DNA from: Spongilla lacustris
Taxonomy: Eukaryota; Porifera; Demospongiae; Spongillida; Spongillidae
Direction: 5' to 3'
NCBI GenBank assembly: GCA_949361645.1
Contig: OX442422.1
Span: 3,793,137 to 3,857,136, forward strand
Length of the DNA stretch: 64,000 bases
Position numbers and translations under genes: made by a program. Shown here piece after piece: positions 13,501 to 28,600 of this stretch. The notes under the pieces were generated by a model, which was not told the DNA's origin, searched no databases, and saw nothing but the letters and a program-made list of their open reading frames with translations. Position 1 is the first letter of the stretch. Every line of letters starts with the position of its first letter.

Positions 13501-16500
13501 AAATAATAGCCCGTAATATAAAACACATTACAACTGCTGTAAATTAAGCTCACTAAGCCAAATGCACTTGTGGTAATATAAGTACCCTTGTTTATCTGGG
13601 ATTGATTCATGAGGGATGTGAGAGGGGATATGTTGGGACCTGCATTCAAGCTATTTGAATTCACATTGACATCGCAACACAAAGCCATTACATGATACCA
13701 CACCACATCATATACCACTCCTTTCCACACCATACCATACCCTGCATACCACTCTTTTCCACACCACACATCATCACACCATGCCACACGATCCAATACT
13801 TCAGCACACACACAATCACCAGATTATGGACCATAAAATAATATACACCTCACCTCTCAAAATGTCAACAGTGTTGATAGGACCAGGGTTCGATGCGCCA
13901 TGTTCTCCATCAACAAACCTCATCCAATTGTTGTACCACTCCCGGCGGACACGGTACCTTCAAATTTTAAAAGGAAGAGGCATACGCAATGGAAACGGTG
14001 CAGTGATACATGTACGTGTGTGTGATCAACTTTATAAGATTGTTTAGACCGAATTCATCAATTCAAGTTTCAATTCATTCCACTGCTTGAACACTCCCAC
14101 CACTACACCAATGCACTCCTTTTCCCATTTTGTAATGAGGTAAGACAGCTTTCCAGTGTTACACAAATAACTTTCATTCCATTTGCATGCAATTCGAGAT
14201 TTTCTGATGTATATACCGGGTATGTCAGAGGGTGTGGAACTTAAAACACCGCACCAACCGATATTAGTGCTTTGGATACATCTGAATTAAGTTCAATACT
14301 GCATGCATGGCCATACATGTATATCACATGTAGCTAGCTATTCAAATTGACCTTGTAATGTTCACGAACCCTTGAACTCCGCAGCCATTTTGTAATGTAA
14401 TAAAGCCAAATATCTACGGTAAACAACGATACAACACACCAGTAAATAACTACAATTGTTTCTAAAAAGTTTTTAACGCTACTGATGAAAACCATGCAAC
14501 GGCGACGTGTATGCGCTTGTGACAATGAAAGATCTCAGTATTTACAAATTGCAGATTAGATTTGAATTCGGAGTGGTGGTACGCAATGCAAGGGGTGAGG
14601 TTACGCTAGATTGCTGCGTGGCCGGTGATACACGATACGCGTGCCTTGACAGCAAATAGTGAGACACGCCAATCACATGTGTACAGTCATAATTACTCTA
14701 TCACTCACCATGTCCCTCCTTTAACCGTTGGTTGTTTTGCAAGCTCCTTAATGATTTCCTTCTGCGCCTCTCTTGTTGGAACTACACTTACAAGTATAAT
14801 ATATACGTATATCTAAAGGGCGTACTTACACTCGTTGCTTTGTTTATATATACGCATGCGTACGTGTATGTATGTGTGTGCATTGTGTTCTCTCATATTA
14901 TAATGTTGCACAGCACATTGCATGTATAGAAATATACGAATTAGGCGTGCCCACAGTACACAAACACATGCAGTGACATCCAAATCAATATAAATCGGTG
15001 CACCATACATATTAACTGTCAATTCTACACACTAGACTGGCTTAGAGGGAAGAAACAATCAACTTCACGCTAAACATTACGCGCGTGAATGTGCACATAC
15101 ATGTACGTACTAGAACCATCCATCGATATCGGTGCTTCTAGCTTGTCACGTTCAAAGATCCCAATATGGGTATACTAATAAAAAAAAAAACCCACACATT
15201 CCTTGCGGTTTAACAAATGAGCTACATGTACTAGGTAACCGGCGCGCGCGTTAATTACATAAATATGCATGTTACGTACCTGTCAATATTAAAATTTATA
15301 AACGGAGAAAAGCCTTCGCTTCGATCAACCATGGATTCGTAGCTTTGCATCCAGGCCAAAACCAGTCACAGACAAGTACCCAGAAATAGTGTAAGCACAC
15401 CCGTGCACCCCTGGTGAATATTTGTCCGGCTACCAATGCAGCCAAGGCCCAAGGCCCATGACCTCCCCTTACATGTGTACTACATCAATTGGACTACAAG
15501 ATGGCTGACTATCATAATCCCAGATGCAACCATGCCCTCTCCTTACATATCATGTGTATCACATCATCATTTGGACCACAAGGATATGGCTTTATTGGTA
15601 GACAACACTGATGCATACAAATGCGAGGCTATACACCAGGTCCTTGAGTACATGTCATCATCAAAGACTTGTAGCCTGGAAGTGGCCTGCTAAGGATTTA
15701 GAGTATCATTCTGTATGTCCGGCTTTTGTTATTACAACAGCTGCAGCATGACAGCAAATGACACACTCAGATGCAATATTATAATGTTGTGATGTGTACC
15801 TTGATGCATACATGTATACAGATGGATGCTGCTATATCTGGACGTGTCATTTGTATTGCAATATAAAACCTGAACACAATACAAACTGTGCATGGACAAA
15901 GTGAATTCACATTGTTTTTTGAATTGATGAAAATGGTTTTGCATGCACATCACTAAATACGGGTGGTCACTATGGAAGGTTGGGCATTAGGTGAGGTGTT
16001 GATTCCATCTTCAATCTGGTGCTGAAGGCATAATCAGAAAAAGTGTTCAGGTGTTTTAGAAGTCCTTGTTATGAGGTATACAAAAATGCATACATGTATG
16101 TACTGTATAATAATGTAAAATGCATGATGAAGCCCGGAGAGGAGATACATGTACAATGCAGCAGGGAACCAGAAGGAACATAATGGGGTGTCCTACCTAT
16201 GAGGAGGGTCCAGGCCAACACATTCATTATTATACTTACATGTACATGTATACATAATTTATATTCTTCTGAATCTTTAATCTACGCTTGGAGCTGTAGT
16301 CAGCCACTGCATGCATGTATAGTGCATAGCCATTTGGGGTTGCATGCAATGTCTGGGTTTGTGGGCCATAAATGTGGTAGTGGTTTGGGCATTGGGAGCA
16401 TAGCATGGGAATAATATGACAACAAACTATGGTATGAATATGGATACTGGCATGTGGTACATCACATGCACGTTTTTTCATACCTGATGCGCCATCTCTA

Positions 16501-16627
16501 AAGATGGCACATGTGGTAGAGGACCTGCCTCACCAGATAAGGTCTTCTCTCTGTCTAAAGTCTCTGCCATCTCTTGATGGTTTTGCACATCTGGATACTA
16601 TCAGAACAATCAGTACTATTTCAATGT
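10600..16627. other. Intergenic DNA between the two SLC26 genes
   Basis: About 6 kb with no supported gene. It contains one TTAA-bounded inverted-repeat element (listed separately), scattered ACATGTAC motifs and a few low-complexity runs. A plus-strand frame at 11795-12085 is open for 96 codons but shows no recognisable domain. Confidence 0.5.
13226..13372. mobile_element. 147-bp inverted-repeat MITE with TTAA ends
   Basis: Left end TTAAAGGCCGGCATACATGG, right end the complement (CCATGTATGCCGGCCTTAA). About 45 bp at each side pair, including GGGGC and TTGCATGCAACT blocks. TTAA at both borders is the target choice of piggyBac-type transposases, so this is probably a non-autonomous element mobilised by one. 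Confidence 0.75.
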
Positions 16628-19600
16628 TCATGGGCAACCTACAAGTCGTTCTCCACTTTGAGCATAGTTTACAGCATCTTGAATGCTAGGAAACAGCCAC
16701 TCCTTTCCAAATGATTCATAAAATCCAGCCCTTTCTAACATATCTCTTGTTTCCTCTGATGTGTGCGTGTGTGTGTGTGTGGGGGGGGGGGGGGGGTAGG
16801 GGAAATGAGGAGTCCTAACTCATTACCCACTGTATTTGTGTACATGTACATGTACATATATGTTCATGAGTAAGTGTGTAATCATATCAACAATCACAAC
16901 CGATTACATATACATACTGGTAGTAGAAGCCAGGAGTACTTGTATATGTAACAGGTTGAAATCCAGCACAATCTGCAGTGAAATGTACATGTACATGTAC
17001 ATGTAAGTGATGATATACAATGTTTGATATCATCACAATAAAGTGTATGCTTACTTGAATCAAAGTTCTTACTCCAACAGCATCCATGAATCCAATTGGA
17101 GCACAGTCTATGATTATAGTATGAAGACTATTCCTGCATGTGCCATGTTTACAAAATGATTAACTTTGCGCAGTGAACAGAATGGTAGCAAGTACTAACT
17201 TCATACTTCACAGTTAATTATTACAAAAACTTCACCTTGTGTCATCATGACCCGCACGATCATCAATGTCTTCAGGACCTACATTTAGCATCTCATTTTG
17301 TTCAGTATTGATTATCTTTGTGTACTTCTTTGAACACAAACCATTGAGCTACATGTATATGTACATGTGCATGTAGAAAAGACACCAGTCAACCATTATC
17401 TACATTCCGTTGCAAATCACCTTCAAAAACAGGGTTTTCAAACATCCTCCCTTTTCTTTGTTCCAGTGAATCTTTTCTATTTGGGCAGCTAGCTCCAACC
17501 TCTTCCGAAATGCCGGGCTGCTCAAAAAGCATAAAGGAGCTAAAAACCTAAATATCAGAATGCCAGGAATCTTTTCCAACTGTGCATGAAAGAAATCAAG
17601 TTTGCAACATAAACTCATTGCCAAATGTTTCATTGCCCAGAGCGCATTTACATGTACAAAACATGTTCATGTAAGCCTGTACCACCCTCTCCACTCTACT
17701 GACATCTGCAATAATACACTTACAGGCATCTATAATGTACTGAAGCACTTGTTTGCCCCTAACAATGCATGGCCTTTCTGTTGCATGTGTTACCTGTATG
17801 ATAGTGCACCAGACTATCCCATTATTGCAGATCTATACCAACCCCCCTCTATCGCATATCTTTGCTCACCACTGTAACAGTACACTGATTTCCCTGTTAA
17901 TTAAATTTTCTAGTGCACTCCAATGACAAACACTAATCCAACCTACATGTACAGTAGCCATATAATACACTAACGTCACTGAACTACATTGTATGTATAC
18001 ATGTACCTCTGAAACATTTTATTGCACATCTACCAAATTTGCCACAGACCAAAGGTGCACACTTACATTATCAAAATTCTTGATGTTCCTAAATAGCTCA
18101 GTACCTTCTGCATTCCCAAGTATTGAAGAATGGGGCCTGTACATGTAGCAACTCGTGAGCTCACATCAATACACAATGCCATTAAACCTATCATCATAAT
18201 TTTCTACACTGCAATGTACATCACTTACAGTGTAGTTTTTAGAATAACAATCATGAAAGCAAAGCATATTCCGACAATAAGACTCAGGTCCACTCCAAGC
18301 AGTATTGTAGCAATGAAGACAGTCAGCCAAACTAGCTGTGTGCACAAATAAACCATATTCATAATACCACAGGTGCAAGCAAATGTGGATTTCATGATCA
18401 TAGCAATGCACAATTATATTTTACTGTTCATTTAGTCACAAGTATCAAATGTCACTTCACTCCATGTCTAATGGGGAGAGGAGCCATCATGGAAAGATAG
18501 GGGGATTGTACATGTACATGTTGGAACTACATGAGGAAAGTTTTGGGGGTGTGCCAGAGTCCAGGAAGTGGGTGGAGCCTATGCACCCTTGGGCCACTAA
18601 AAGGCCTGCATGTATGTGCATAGTGTGCATACTGGAAGCATTTAGGTTAGTACTAGATTGGTGGACCATACATAGTACATGCATGCTGCAAACTACACTA
18701 TTTCAAATAAAATGACACTATTTCTAACACAATGAGGCAATAGTGTTACAGATTAGGAGACAAAGTTAGAAGTTACAGTAACTACATGTAAGCATGCAAG
18801 TGCATGTGTACTCAACACACAATAACATGTACAGGTATGTAAACCAACACGTTCAGTGTTCAGGACGAATAATGATGTACATGTACATTGTATGTAACAT
18901 TACACATATGTACATGTACATCATGAATGTATATTTATTGGTCTATTCTTAATTTCATGCAGAATATCATTGAGTTCAGGTAGGGTATCCTGATAATAAG
19001 CAGACAGGCCATGTAAGTACAATGATCGCAGTGAAAAATAGCAGAATGTCTTTGTACAGGACAGAGGTGGCCCCATGTCCAATTACAATTGTCAAACTGA
19101 ACAAACATTTAATACACAGACCATATCTGGAAAGGAGAGCTTGAAGTATCTTTTTAGATCAGCAAACTGCTTGAACATTCCATACAATTCCACCCAAATG
19201 ATGCCAGCCAGTACAGCCTAAAAGTACATACACATATAAGCCTGCACAAAACAAAGCATGATTTGTATGATTCGTACATCAACTGACATACTAAATTTCA
19301 GGCAGTTCATGCCATACATGCATGCAACGACAACCAAATGCTGGACTTAGTGTTGCTAAAATAGAAACTGGAGGTTGCCTTTTACAAATAACTCACCAAT
19401 GGCAGTGTCCTAAATGCACCCCCAAGAGCCACCAATACTACTGCCACAATTGCAGATGACATTAGTCCAACCAGCTGGGTACATGTAATTGAGAGGGAGA
19501 CTAAAAGTGCATTTGGAAAATTGCAAATTGGGTTTACACTGTAGCTACAGCAAGGTGGAAAATATTTATTATTATGCTAGCAAAATACATATTTCTTCAC

Positions 19601-22600
19601 TGTGCTTGAAAAAAATTAAATACTGTACATAATATCAAATTCAGACCATAATAAACCCTGATCACTAGACAAAACCACATGTACATGTACATGTAGCTGC
19701 TTTTAAACCTATGATTTTAGATTAGCTTTATTTGATATGGTGTATCATTTATTTTTTGCTCATGCATACAGTTTGACTCATTACATAATCTTAGAGGGAA
19801 GAAGACATTTAATTTTTTATTTCAACTTCCTTAGCATTGTTGTGTGGCAATCAAAATTACCTGAGTCTTTCCACCAGTATTTGCTTGAACCAGCGATCTG
19901 GAGAGACTGCCACTTACATTTATTGAACTAAAGAATGACCCAGCCACATTGCTCAAGCCATAAGCAATAAATTCCTGTAAGTAGAGCAACTCAGTAACAC
20001 ACAAGCAATACGAGCAGTTTGGGTTGTATTAGTGTGCATAATTCTTTCAATTTAGGCAGTAGTTAGAATTTATGTATGGGACAGTTTCCAGCACAATCAC
20101 CCTTGTGGGTAGTTTTTCAATTTTTTCCTCTATCCAATTATTATTACACATAAAAATTTGGATTATCATTGTGGAGTTAAAAGGTACTGAATTTTCGTAT
20201 CATCCATAGATTTCATTGGGAAAAAAACCACAAGGGTGATTATGCTGCACAATAGTAACATTCAAAAACACACCTCCAAAAAATAATAGTCAGTCAATAA
20301 TATACATTTAAGAGATGGACCTGACACAGACTAAGCAGATAATTAATGCCATTCATGCATACACATTTCCATGCACACACACAAACACACAAAAGCATTT
20401 GACTCATTAGTAAACCTGCATGCCAGACCAAAGTTTCCACTTTATTATGCTGCTTGTTAGGCATAAATTTGTTTCTTTCAGTACAGAAAATGCCATTCTT
20501 GCCCAGACCCAGCCTTGTACACCACTCAGTGACTTTTCCAACTCTTCATATTTTTGTAGCCAGGTATACTTCATCACAAAGTTAGCTTCATGACCTAAAA
20601 CCGTGTAAATTGAAGCAAAAAGTGAGTGAAAGTTGTATGCCCTGCTTCAATAGCCTCTAGATCTTCTTTTCCTTCCCTCTTGCGAGCTTTTAGTACAGCA
20701 GCATCCACAGTTCAATAGGGTTGCTGTGTCTATGCAGTCTGGGGCTACTACAATCCTCCCATGCAGATCAGTAATCAAATCAGGAATACATGTACATGTA
20801 CCTCTTCCATTGTCAGCCTCTTGAATGACTGGTTCTCTAGTAGGATGCCTTTGAATGCAGTAGATCACCCAGAGCATTTTGCACTTCATTATAATGCTGC
20901 ATTACCAATGCAAGCCACCATTATTGCAGTCTTAGTGATATAAAACTCATTTCCACCAACCATCACAATCAGCAGACTAAATGTACATGTACGTACATGT
21001 ATCTTTGATAGCGGAAGGTGATATCATAGTGCAAGGTAATCCCAGAACTCAGTTGGTGGCATATCAAAATTAATGGTGGTTTGCAACAGATATTACATGT
21101 GCATTCAGCCAGATGATGACAAGTGCCTTTAGCCTCTTTTCATCACTTTATATAGTGATCAGAGGTCGTCATTTCCTTGGCATTCATTGGTAATGAAGAA
21201 CACAATAAGAACTTTGTTGATGAGAACTTAAGGTATAGAAAAAGTAGCAGGTGTAGTTTGAGTGGTTATTCTTGTAGTAAGTTAATCCCAATCTTTTCTC
21301 CATTGCATATGAAAATAAATTGAACCTTTTGGCACACATGGGAGGAATGGGTACAAACGATCAAACTGACCTAGCAGGAGTTTCTTTCAAGACAGTTGAT
21401 GCCATAAAGGAATTTGCTGTTTTGATCGCACAAATCAGATGCATAAGGCTAAGAAAGGTATGAGACTTGAGATTTTGATATTCTTCATGACCAAGTTATG
21501 AAAACAAATATCATCCTTTTCATCCACCACCACAACTGCCTTTTTAGGCTCAGGATAATATCCATAACTTGGGCCCAGTTAGCGATGTTTCTTTCACCAT
21601 TTGAGAAAAAAATTGGCGGCACATGATAAGTCATCAGCACACATGTACAATGTACATGTAACAATTTTGCATTTCTGGTTATCCAATGACTTGATGAGAG
21701 GTGTCACCGCAGTTGCATACATGAGCATTCACAATGTATCATCTTGATTTATGCCTTTAAAATCACTATCCCTTATAATGATTTTTTTTTCATGTAGTCC
21801 CCTCATCACATTGACTGCTTCCTCAATACCTGCTTTCAAATAACTGACAGAGGCGGATTTGGGGGGGGCCCACCCGCAAAACGATGTCATTAAATATTCA
21901 TGACTTCTTACGCCGCTATAACGATCGATGCAGCCTTCCAATGGCGGACATTCTGGAAATTCTGGAAGCAAGTAATTTTTTGTCGTTTTTACTATTCTAT
22001 CATGTTTGTACGCAATTATATGCTACCTTTTGTGACTTGAAAAGTGCGAAAGACAAAGTTGCAAAGCGGATGGGGCTCCGCCCCAGACCCCGATGGCGGA
22101 CCTTACATCGCTCCCCCATACCCCCTAGCTGGGAGTAGGAGGGCCACGCCCCGCCCTTGCCTATCACTCCCCTCCTCGTCCCGAAATCCTGGATCCGCCC
22201 AGGGCCGGATTTAGACTGTCGTGGGCAGTGGCGAGGTGGCTTGTCTGTCACTGGGGGGGCAAATACACAGACTGCCGCCCCCCCCCCCCCCCCCCCCCAC
22301 GTACACACGCACACACAAATACACATGTTGCCTTTCTGTCAGAATTTCCTATCTCGTTACAGGGGTGGATGCATGATTTTGGCGAGGAGGGGGTGGTTTC
22401 CACTTGGATAATTGACGCGTCGAAGACAGGGAAGGGCGCGCGCGAAGCGCGCGAAAATTTTTGTGGTGCGCGTTCTTATTTTTCCAGATTGTATTGGAAA
22501 CTAAGGCAATCAACACCAATAAATAGTGCCCTTTGTTCAAGCAGCACGATAACATATTAACACGTAGCCGATTCTAGATCTCATGACATCAGTCAAGCCG

Positions 22601-25600
22601 AAGTTTTGGCCGGAACTATTTACAACTACATGTATAGAGCAATGTAATTGTTTACGTACGTAACCGTACTATTACGTAACAAATGCTATAAATATATATC
22701 ACGTGGGGTGAAATCCCACTCCGATCGCCGATGTTCGCTATTGATGAATTCGTCCCCATGACTTAATAGTCTATACTACATAAATAATCATCTTAATTAA
22801 ACACATTTCGTGTAATTTGCTTGGCGGCTGGTGCGCCCCTATCGTCAGTTTGGCGCCCCCTTTTTAAGGCCAGCTGGGGGGGCAACTGCCCCCCCTGCCC
22901 CCCCGGCCACCTCGCCACTGGTCGTGGGCCCTGGGCAATTAGCCTTCGTGGGGCCCCAGTCCAAATGCCAGCGGGGGGGTCCCCCTTGCGATCGCCCAAA
23001 TACGAGCGGGGGGGGGGGGGGGGGGGGGGGGTCCTTCTAGCATTCCGAGTTAGCGACGTTTTGATGTTCCACTTCGCGCGCACTACGATTCTCTGCCGCG
23101 CCGTTATTTGCTTAACTAAAACCATAAAACATGAATATCATTATGAACACGGTGGGGCCCCTCAAAAAGCAGTGGCCCCCCCCCCCCCCCCCCCCCCCCC
23201 CTAAATCCGGTACTGGATCCGCCCCTGACTGATGTGAACTCCTTCATATCACCTCCAGTAGCCATTGTTATAGTGTTTAACCCTGCTACATGTACATGTG
23301 GCAACTTTATAATCTGCCATTTAATTATTATTACATGTACTGTAGTGGTTCATTTTATCTTATTACAGCATTATTACATGTGTGTTTCTACAGCCAAAAA
23401 CCAGTGAATTGATACCACTGTCAAAGGCCACCATACACAACGAGAATGTATTCAAGTGTACACAAAATTAAGTGGCTTATGTACATGTACTTGTACATGT
23501 ACATGTACATGTGCATTATTAGGTGCACCTAAAAACTTGCACTTACCTGATTTGCGTTAATCATGTATTGATGCTTCTTAGCAAGCACTTTTGATAGCGA
23601 TACACTTACAGCAAATGATACCACTGAGATGACGAATGCATTGGGTAAAAGTGTCAGCATGTATCGATGATTTGGAAGTGAAACTGGAGGTAAACTAAAA
23701 CAAAGACATGCCATTATACACAACCGAAGTATACATGTACATGTATTTCAGGCTACACTATATTTTTATAATACATTGCATGCATAATGTTTTTTTTTTT
23801 GGATATAATAATAGTTAATCCAGCACTTCATGTATATAAATGGACAATTAATAAATCATTCTAAATGTGTTCTCATATTGAAGTTTGTATACTGAAGTAA
23901 AGAAATATAATACAGTAAATAAACTATGATGGCTCAGCTCGTGACAATGCATGCAGTTCTATCATTTGTCCTCACTAGAGTCAGACTGAGTTTTCCATAA
24001 AGAGCTGTGATGGTTTGAGACAAGCTAGCATCCAGCAAGGAACAAGGATGTCAGCTGGTCTAGTGTTGTTGCTTTCTGTATGCCCTAGACCACTACCAAT
24101 CTCAACTTGTGTGGTAATAAGGGCTCAATGGCAAACATCCGTAATGACATCTCGGAGTTTACTGTGGTGAGCCGGAGGTACCACATCTCTTCAATGTTTA
24201 CAAGTTACTGCATGATGGCCCAAAGGGGCATGAAGATGGCATAAGCACTGAACCCTACTTGGATATACATGTAGTGCCTGATGAAATGTAAGCACAGAAA
24301 AGTGCAAAAGGCAATGAAGGCCAAGGCTTTGCATGCTGTATGTTAATGCCTTCATGTGAAATGCGTCAGCAATAGCAGAGTGGGGAATGGTGCATGCAAT
24401 GTTTACCATCTTATAAAAGGTGCCCTAACATGTGTGGAAGATTCTGAGCCTTCTTGTGTTTGAGCTGCATATTTAAAAATCACATATTGAAGCACCCAAT
24501 GCAAGGTTTAAAAATAGGGATAGTTGGAGGTTTTGATGTCAGCTGAACAGTTCACATTAAGATGTGCTTACAAAGAGCCCCAGTGAAGAACCAAGATCTA
24601 GGAATATGCTCTGAGCTGCATACATAATCTATATACCATCTATGGTAAAGGAGCTCTTGGTAACTGCTGGTAGAAGCATGACTACCCAGTGTAGAAAACA
24701 CAATGGTTACAATGCTGGACATCAGATTCTGAAGAGAGAATGCCACATGGATGGGTGGATAGCAAAATCCAGAAAAATGAGTTATTTGCTGAACGCGATT
24801 AGCCAAGTTATCATCTTTTCAATTATTAAGTCTGCTGAATAGTTACTCTGCAATCTGGCTTCTTTTTGATACTATATCACGATTCATTTTAGCAAATATG
24901 GTTTTAAAAAGTTAAACCGTGTTAAAAGCCTCAGCTATCTACCACTATTTCTAACAATACTAAAAAACCTCATCCCACAATAAACAACAAATTCTAAATA
25001 TATATGGGGTAGCCTCTAAAAGGAAAAAGAAGATACATGTACATGTACCAACCCTTTCAAAGTTTTGATTTACTACCTCTATGAAATAATTACTGCCATC
25101 ATGAAGTCATAAGATATTTTAAAATGTTGAATAAGCCATATACTTCAAATAAGCCATTGCCCATCTTTACTTGTCTAGGAAAAAGTTATAACCTTTCACT
25201 CAACTTTTCAAGACTGTAATGCATGCTTCCATCAGTGTCTCCTATAGTTTTGTGATGAGCAGTTAGATTGTCAACATGCTAGAATCATTTAATAGAGAAC
25301 ACAGGAATTAACCGTTTGTTTTGGTTCCTAGTATATGTAGTTAATACATACCAGAATAATGATAAGCATTTAATAACTGTGCGGCTGCATTCATCAAGCA
25401 AGTCCATGGATCACTGAAATGGGCCACGCTGAAGCACAAGCAACTGCAACTGCCAAAACATTGATCAAAGTGCATAATTTACAAAAAGTGCCTGGGTAGA
25501 TATCTGGGTGGAGGGGAGGGGAGGGGAGGGGAGGGGAGGGGAGGGGAGGGGAGGGGAGGGGAGGGGAGGGGAGGGGAGGGGAGGGGAGGGGAGGGGAGGG

Positions 25601-28600
25601 GAGGGGAGGGGAGGGGAGGGGAGGGGAGGGGAGGGGAGGGGAGGGGAGGGGAGGGGAGGGGAGGGGAGGGGAGGGGAGGGGAGGGGAGGGGAGGGGAGGG
25701 GAGGGGAGGGGAGGGGAGGGGAGGGGAGGGGAGGGGAGGGGAGGGGAGGGGAGGGGAGGGGAGGGGAGGGGAGGGGAGGGGAGGGGAGGGGAGGGGAGGG
25801 GAGGGGAGGGGAGGGGAGGGGAGGGGAGGGGAGGGGAGGGGAGGGGAGGGGAGGGGAGGGGAGGGGAGGGGAGGGGAGGGGAGGGGAGGGGAGGGGAGGG
25901 GAGGGGAGGGGAGGGGAGGGGAGGGGAGGGGAGGGGAGGGGAGGGGAGGGGAGGGGAGGGGAGGGGAGGGGAGGGGAGGGGAGGGGAGGGGAGGGGAGGG
26001 GAGGGGAGGGGAGGGGAGGGGAGGGGAGGGGAGGGGAGGGGAGGGGAGGGGAGGGGAGGGGGGTTGGTGGGTGGGTGGAGGAAAGAAGGGGTAGATGCCA
26101 CCAATGCATTCAATTCTCTAAACAGAGAAAATGCTCTCAGAAACATTCAATATTTATGCCCTTCCATCTCAATTGCATTGATTAACACCTATCGTGAAAA
26201 TGTGAGTCTATTCATTGGTGGTCAAACACTTTCTTCTACAGAAGGAACAACTCAAGGAGACCCATTAGCCATGGCGATGTATGCCCTAGGAGTTCTTCCA
26301 TTAATACATAGTCTTTCCAGCAATGCTATCAAACAGGTATGGTACGAGGATGATGCTACAGCAAGTGGAGAACTGTCTAAAATTAGATCTTGTAAAGAAG
26401 GAAAAATTTGAAGAAGCACAAGCCGTATTTTATGGTAGTGGTGTTAATGTCACACAAGAAGGGAAGCGATATCTGGGTGCGAGTCTTGGGCCTAAGGCTT
26501 TCACTGAGAACTTTGTTTCTGAGAAAGTATTGGAATGGACTAAAGAGATTTAAGTGCTGTCAACCTTTGTAGTTAGTCAACCTCATGCAGCCTATGCATG
26601 CTTTACTCATGGCCTATCCAGCAAGTGGACCTTTCTCTGCAGGACAATTCCCAATATAAGCGAACGTCTTCGTCCCCTGGAGGAAGCCATCAGATACAAG
26701 TTTCTCCCTGCCATAACTGGCCAATCTGTACTCAGTGATGTTGAGCGTGAACTACTAGCTCTGCCATCTCGCCTAGGTGGCCTTGGTATTATAAACCCCG
26801 TAACTTCAAGTGACATCCAACACCTTACCTCTATCAACATATCCACTCCTCTTATGTCACTTATCCTTTAACAATCTATCACATACCCTATCTCCTGCCA
26901 GGAGTCTCAAAGGGATTGCAAACGAAGAGCAATTAAACACAAGAGAGAACTTGAACAGAACAGAGTATTGGATTTGGTAAACAAGCTACCTACCAGTTAC
27001 CAAAAAGCCCTGCCCTTCATCAGTGAAAAAGGTGCATCGTGCTGGCTCACAGCCCTTCCACTATCAGAAGATGGTTATGCTCTGCATAAAGGGGCCTTTA
27101 GAGATGCCCTTTGTCTCCGATATGGCTGGCCTCCACCACTTTTACCATCTCACTGTGTTTGTGGACACAATTTCACTGTTGAACATGCTATGAGTTGTCC
27201 GAATGGAGGTTTTCCTTCAATCCGCCATAATGAAATTAGAGACTTAACAGCTAAAGTTCTCACAGAAACTTGCCACAATGTTGGGATCGAGCCACCATTA
27301 CAGCCGATAAGTGATGAACATTTTTGACACAAAACAGTAAATTCTGAGAATGGTGCACGGCTAGATATTGCAGCTGACAATTTTTGGGGAAATGACAGAC
27401 AACGGGCTTTCTTTGACATACGCGTATTCAACCCACATGCCCCATCTTATCGTAACAAGTCCCCAATGCAGTGCTACAAGTTGAATGAGCAAGAGAAGAA
27501 GCGGGCATATGAAGAAAGGGTAAGAGAAATTGAGCACGGCTCCTTTGCACCTCTTGTATTCTCCATCTCAGGAGGTATGGGTCCGATAGCCACAACTGTA
27601 TACAAAAGAATGGCCTCGCTCATAGCTGAAAAACAAAATCATCCATATAGCTCTACTCTGTTTTGGCTAAGATGCAAGTTGAGTTTCTCCTTATTGCGAT
27701 CTGAAGTAATGTGCATCAGAGGCTCAAGGTCCTATCACAGACCAACAAACATGTTCAATGAGGCCATCGATCTCTCCTGCTCTGAAAGCAGGATCTCCAA
27801 CTGAACTTTGAAATCCTATCCGTCATTCACTACCTATGTATGCTTATCTGATCATTATCATGTGTCTAATCTTTCCTTAAATCTATAGTGTTATACAATT
27901 AAAAAAAAAAAGGAGGAAAGGAGGGGTGGGTGGGTGGGTGGGTAGGTGGTTGGTGGGTGGGTGGAGGGGAGGGGGTTGGTGGGTGGGTGGGTGGAGGGGA
28001 GGGGGTTGGTGGGTGGGTGGGTGGAGGGGAGGGGGTTGGTGGGTGGGTGGGTGGGTGGAGGGGAGGGGGTTGGTGGGTGGAGGGAGGGGGTTGGTGGGTG
28101 GAGGGAGGGGGTTGGTGGGTGGAGGGGAGGGGGTTGGTGGGTGATTGGGTGGAGGGGAGGGGGTTGGTGGGTGGAGGGGAGGGGTTGGTGGGTGGGTGGG
28201 TGGAGGGGAGGGGGTTGGTGGGTGGGTGGGTGGAGGGGAGGGGGTTGGTGGGTGGAGGGAGGGGGTTGGTGGGTGGAGGGGAGGGGGTTGGTGGGTGGAG
28301 GGAGGGGGTTGGTGGGTGGAGGGGAGGGGGTTGGTGGGTGATTGGGTGGAGGGGAGGGGGTTGGTGGGTGGAGGGGAGGGGTTGGTGGGTGGAGGGAGGG
28401 GGTTGGTGGGTGGGTGGGTGGAGGGGAGGGGGTTGGTGGGTGGGTGGGTGGAGGGGAGGGGGTTGGTGGGTGGGTGGGTGGAGGGGAGGGGGTTGGCGGG
28501 TGGGTGGGTGGAGGGGAAGGGGTTGGCGGGTGGGTGGGTGGAGGGGAAGGGGTTGGTGGGTGGGTGGGTGGGTGGGTGGGTGGAGGGGAGGGGGTTGGTG

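Noticed and set aside
25394..26185. 250-codon frames of LPSPP or GEGRG repeats
   Set aside because: Products of the pentamer array, open in every frame in which no stop can be formed.
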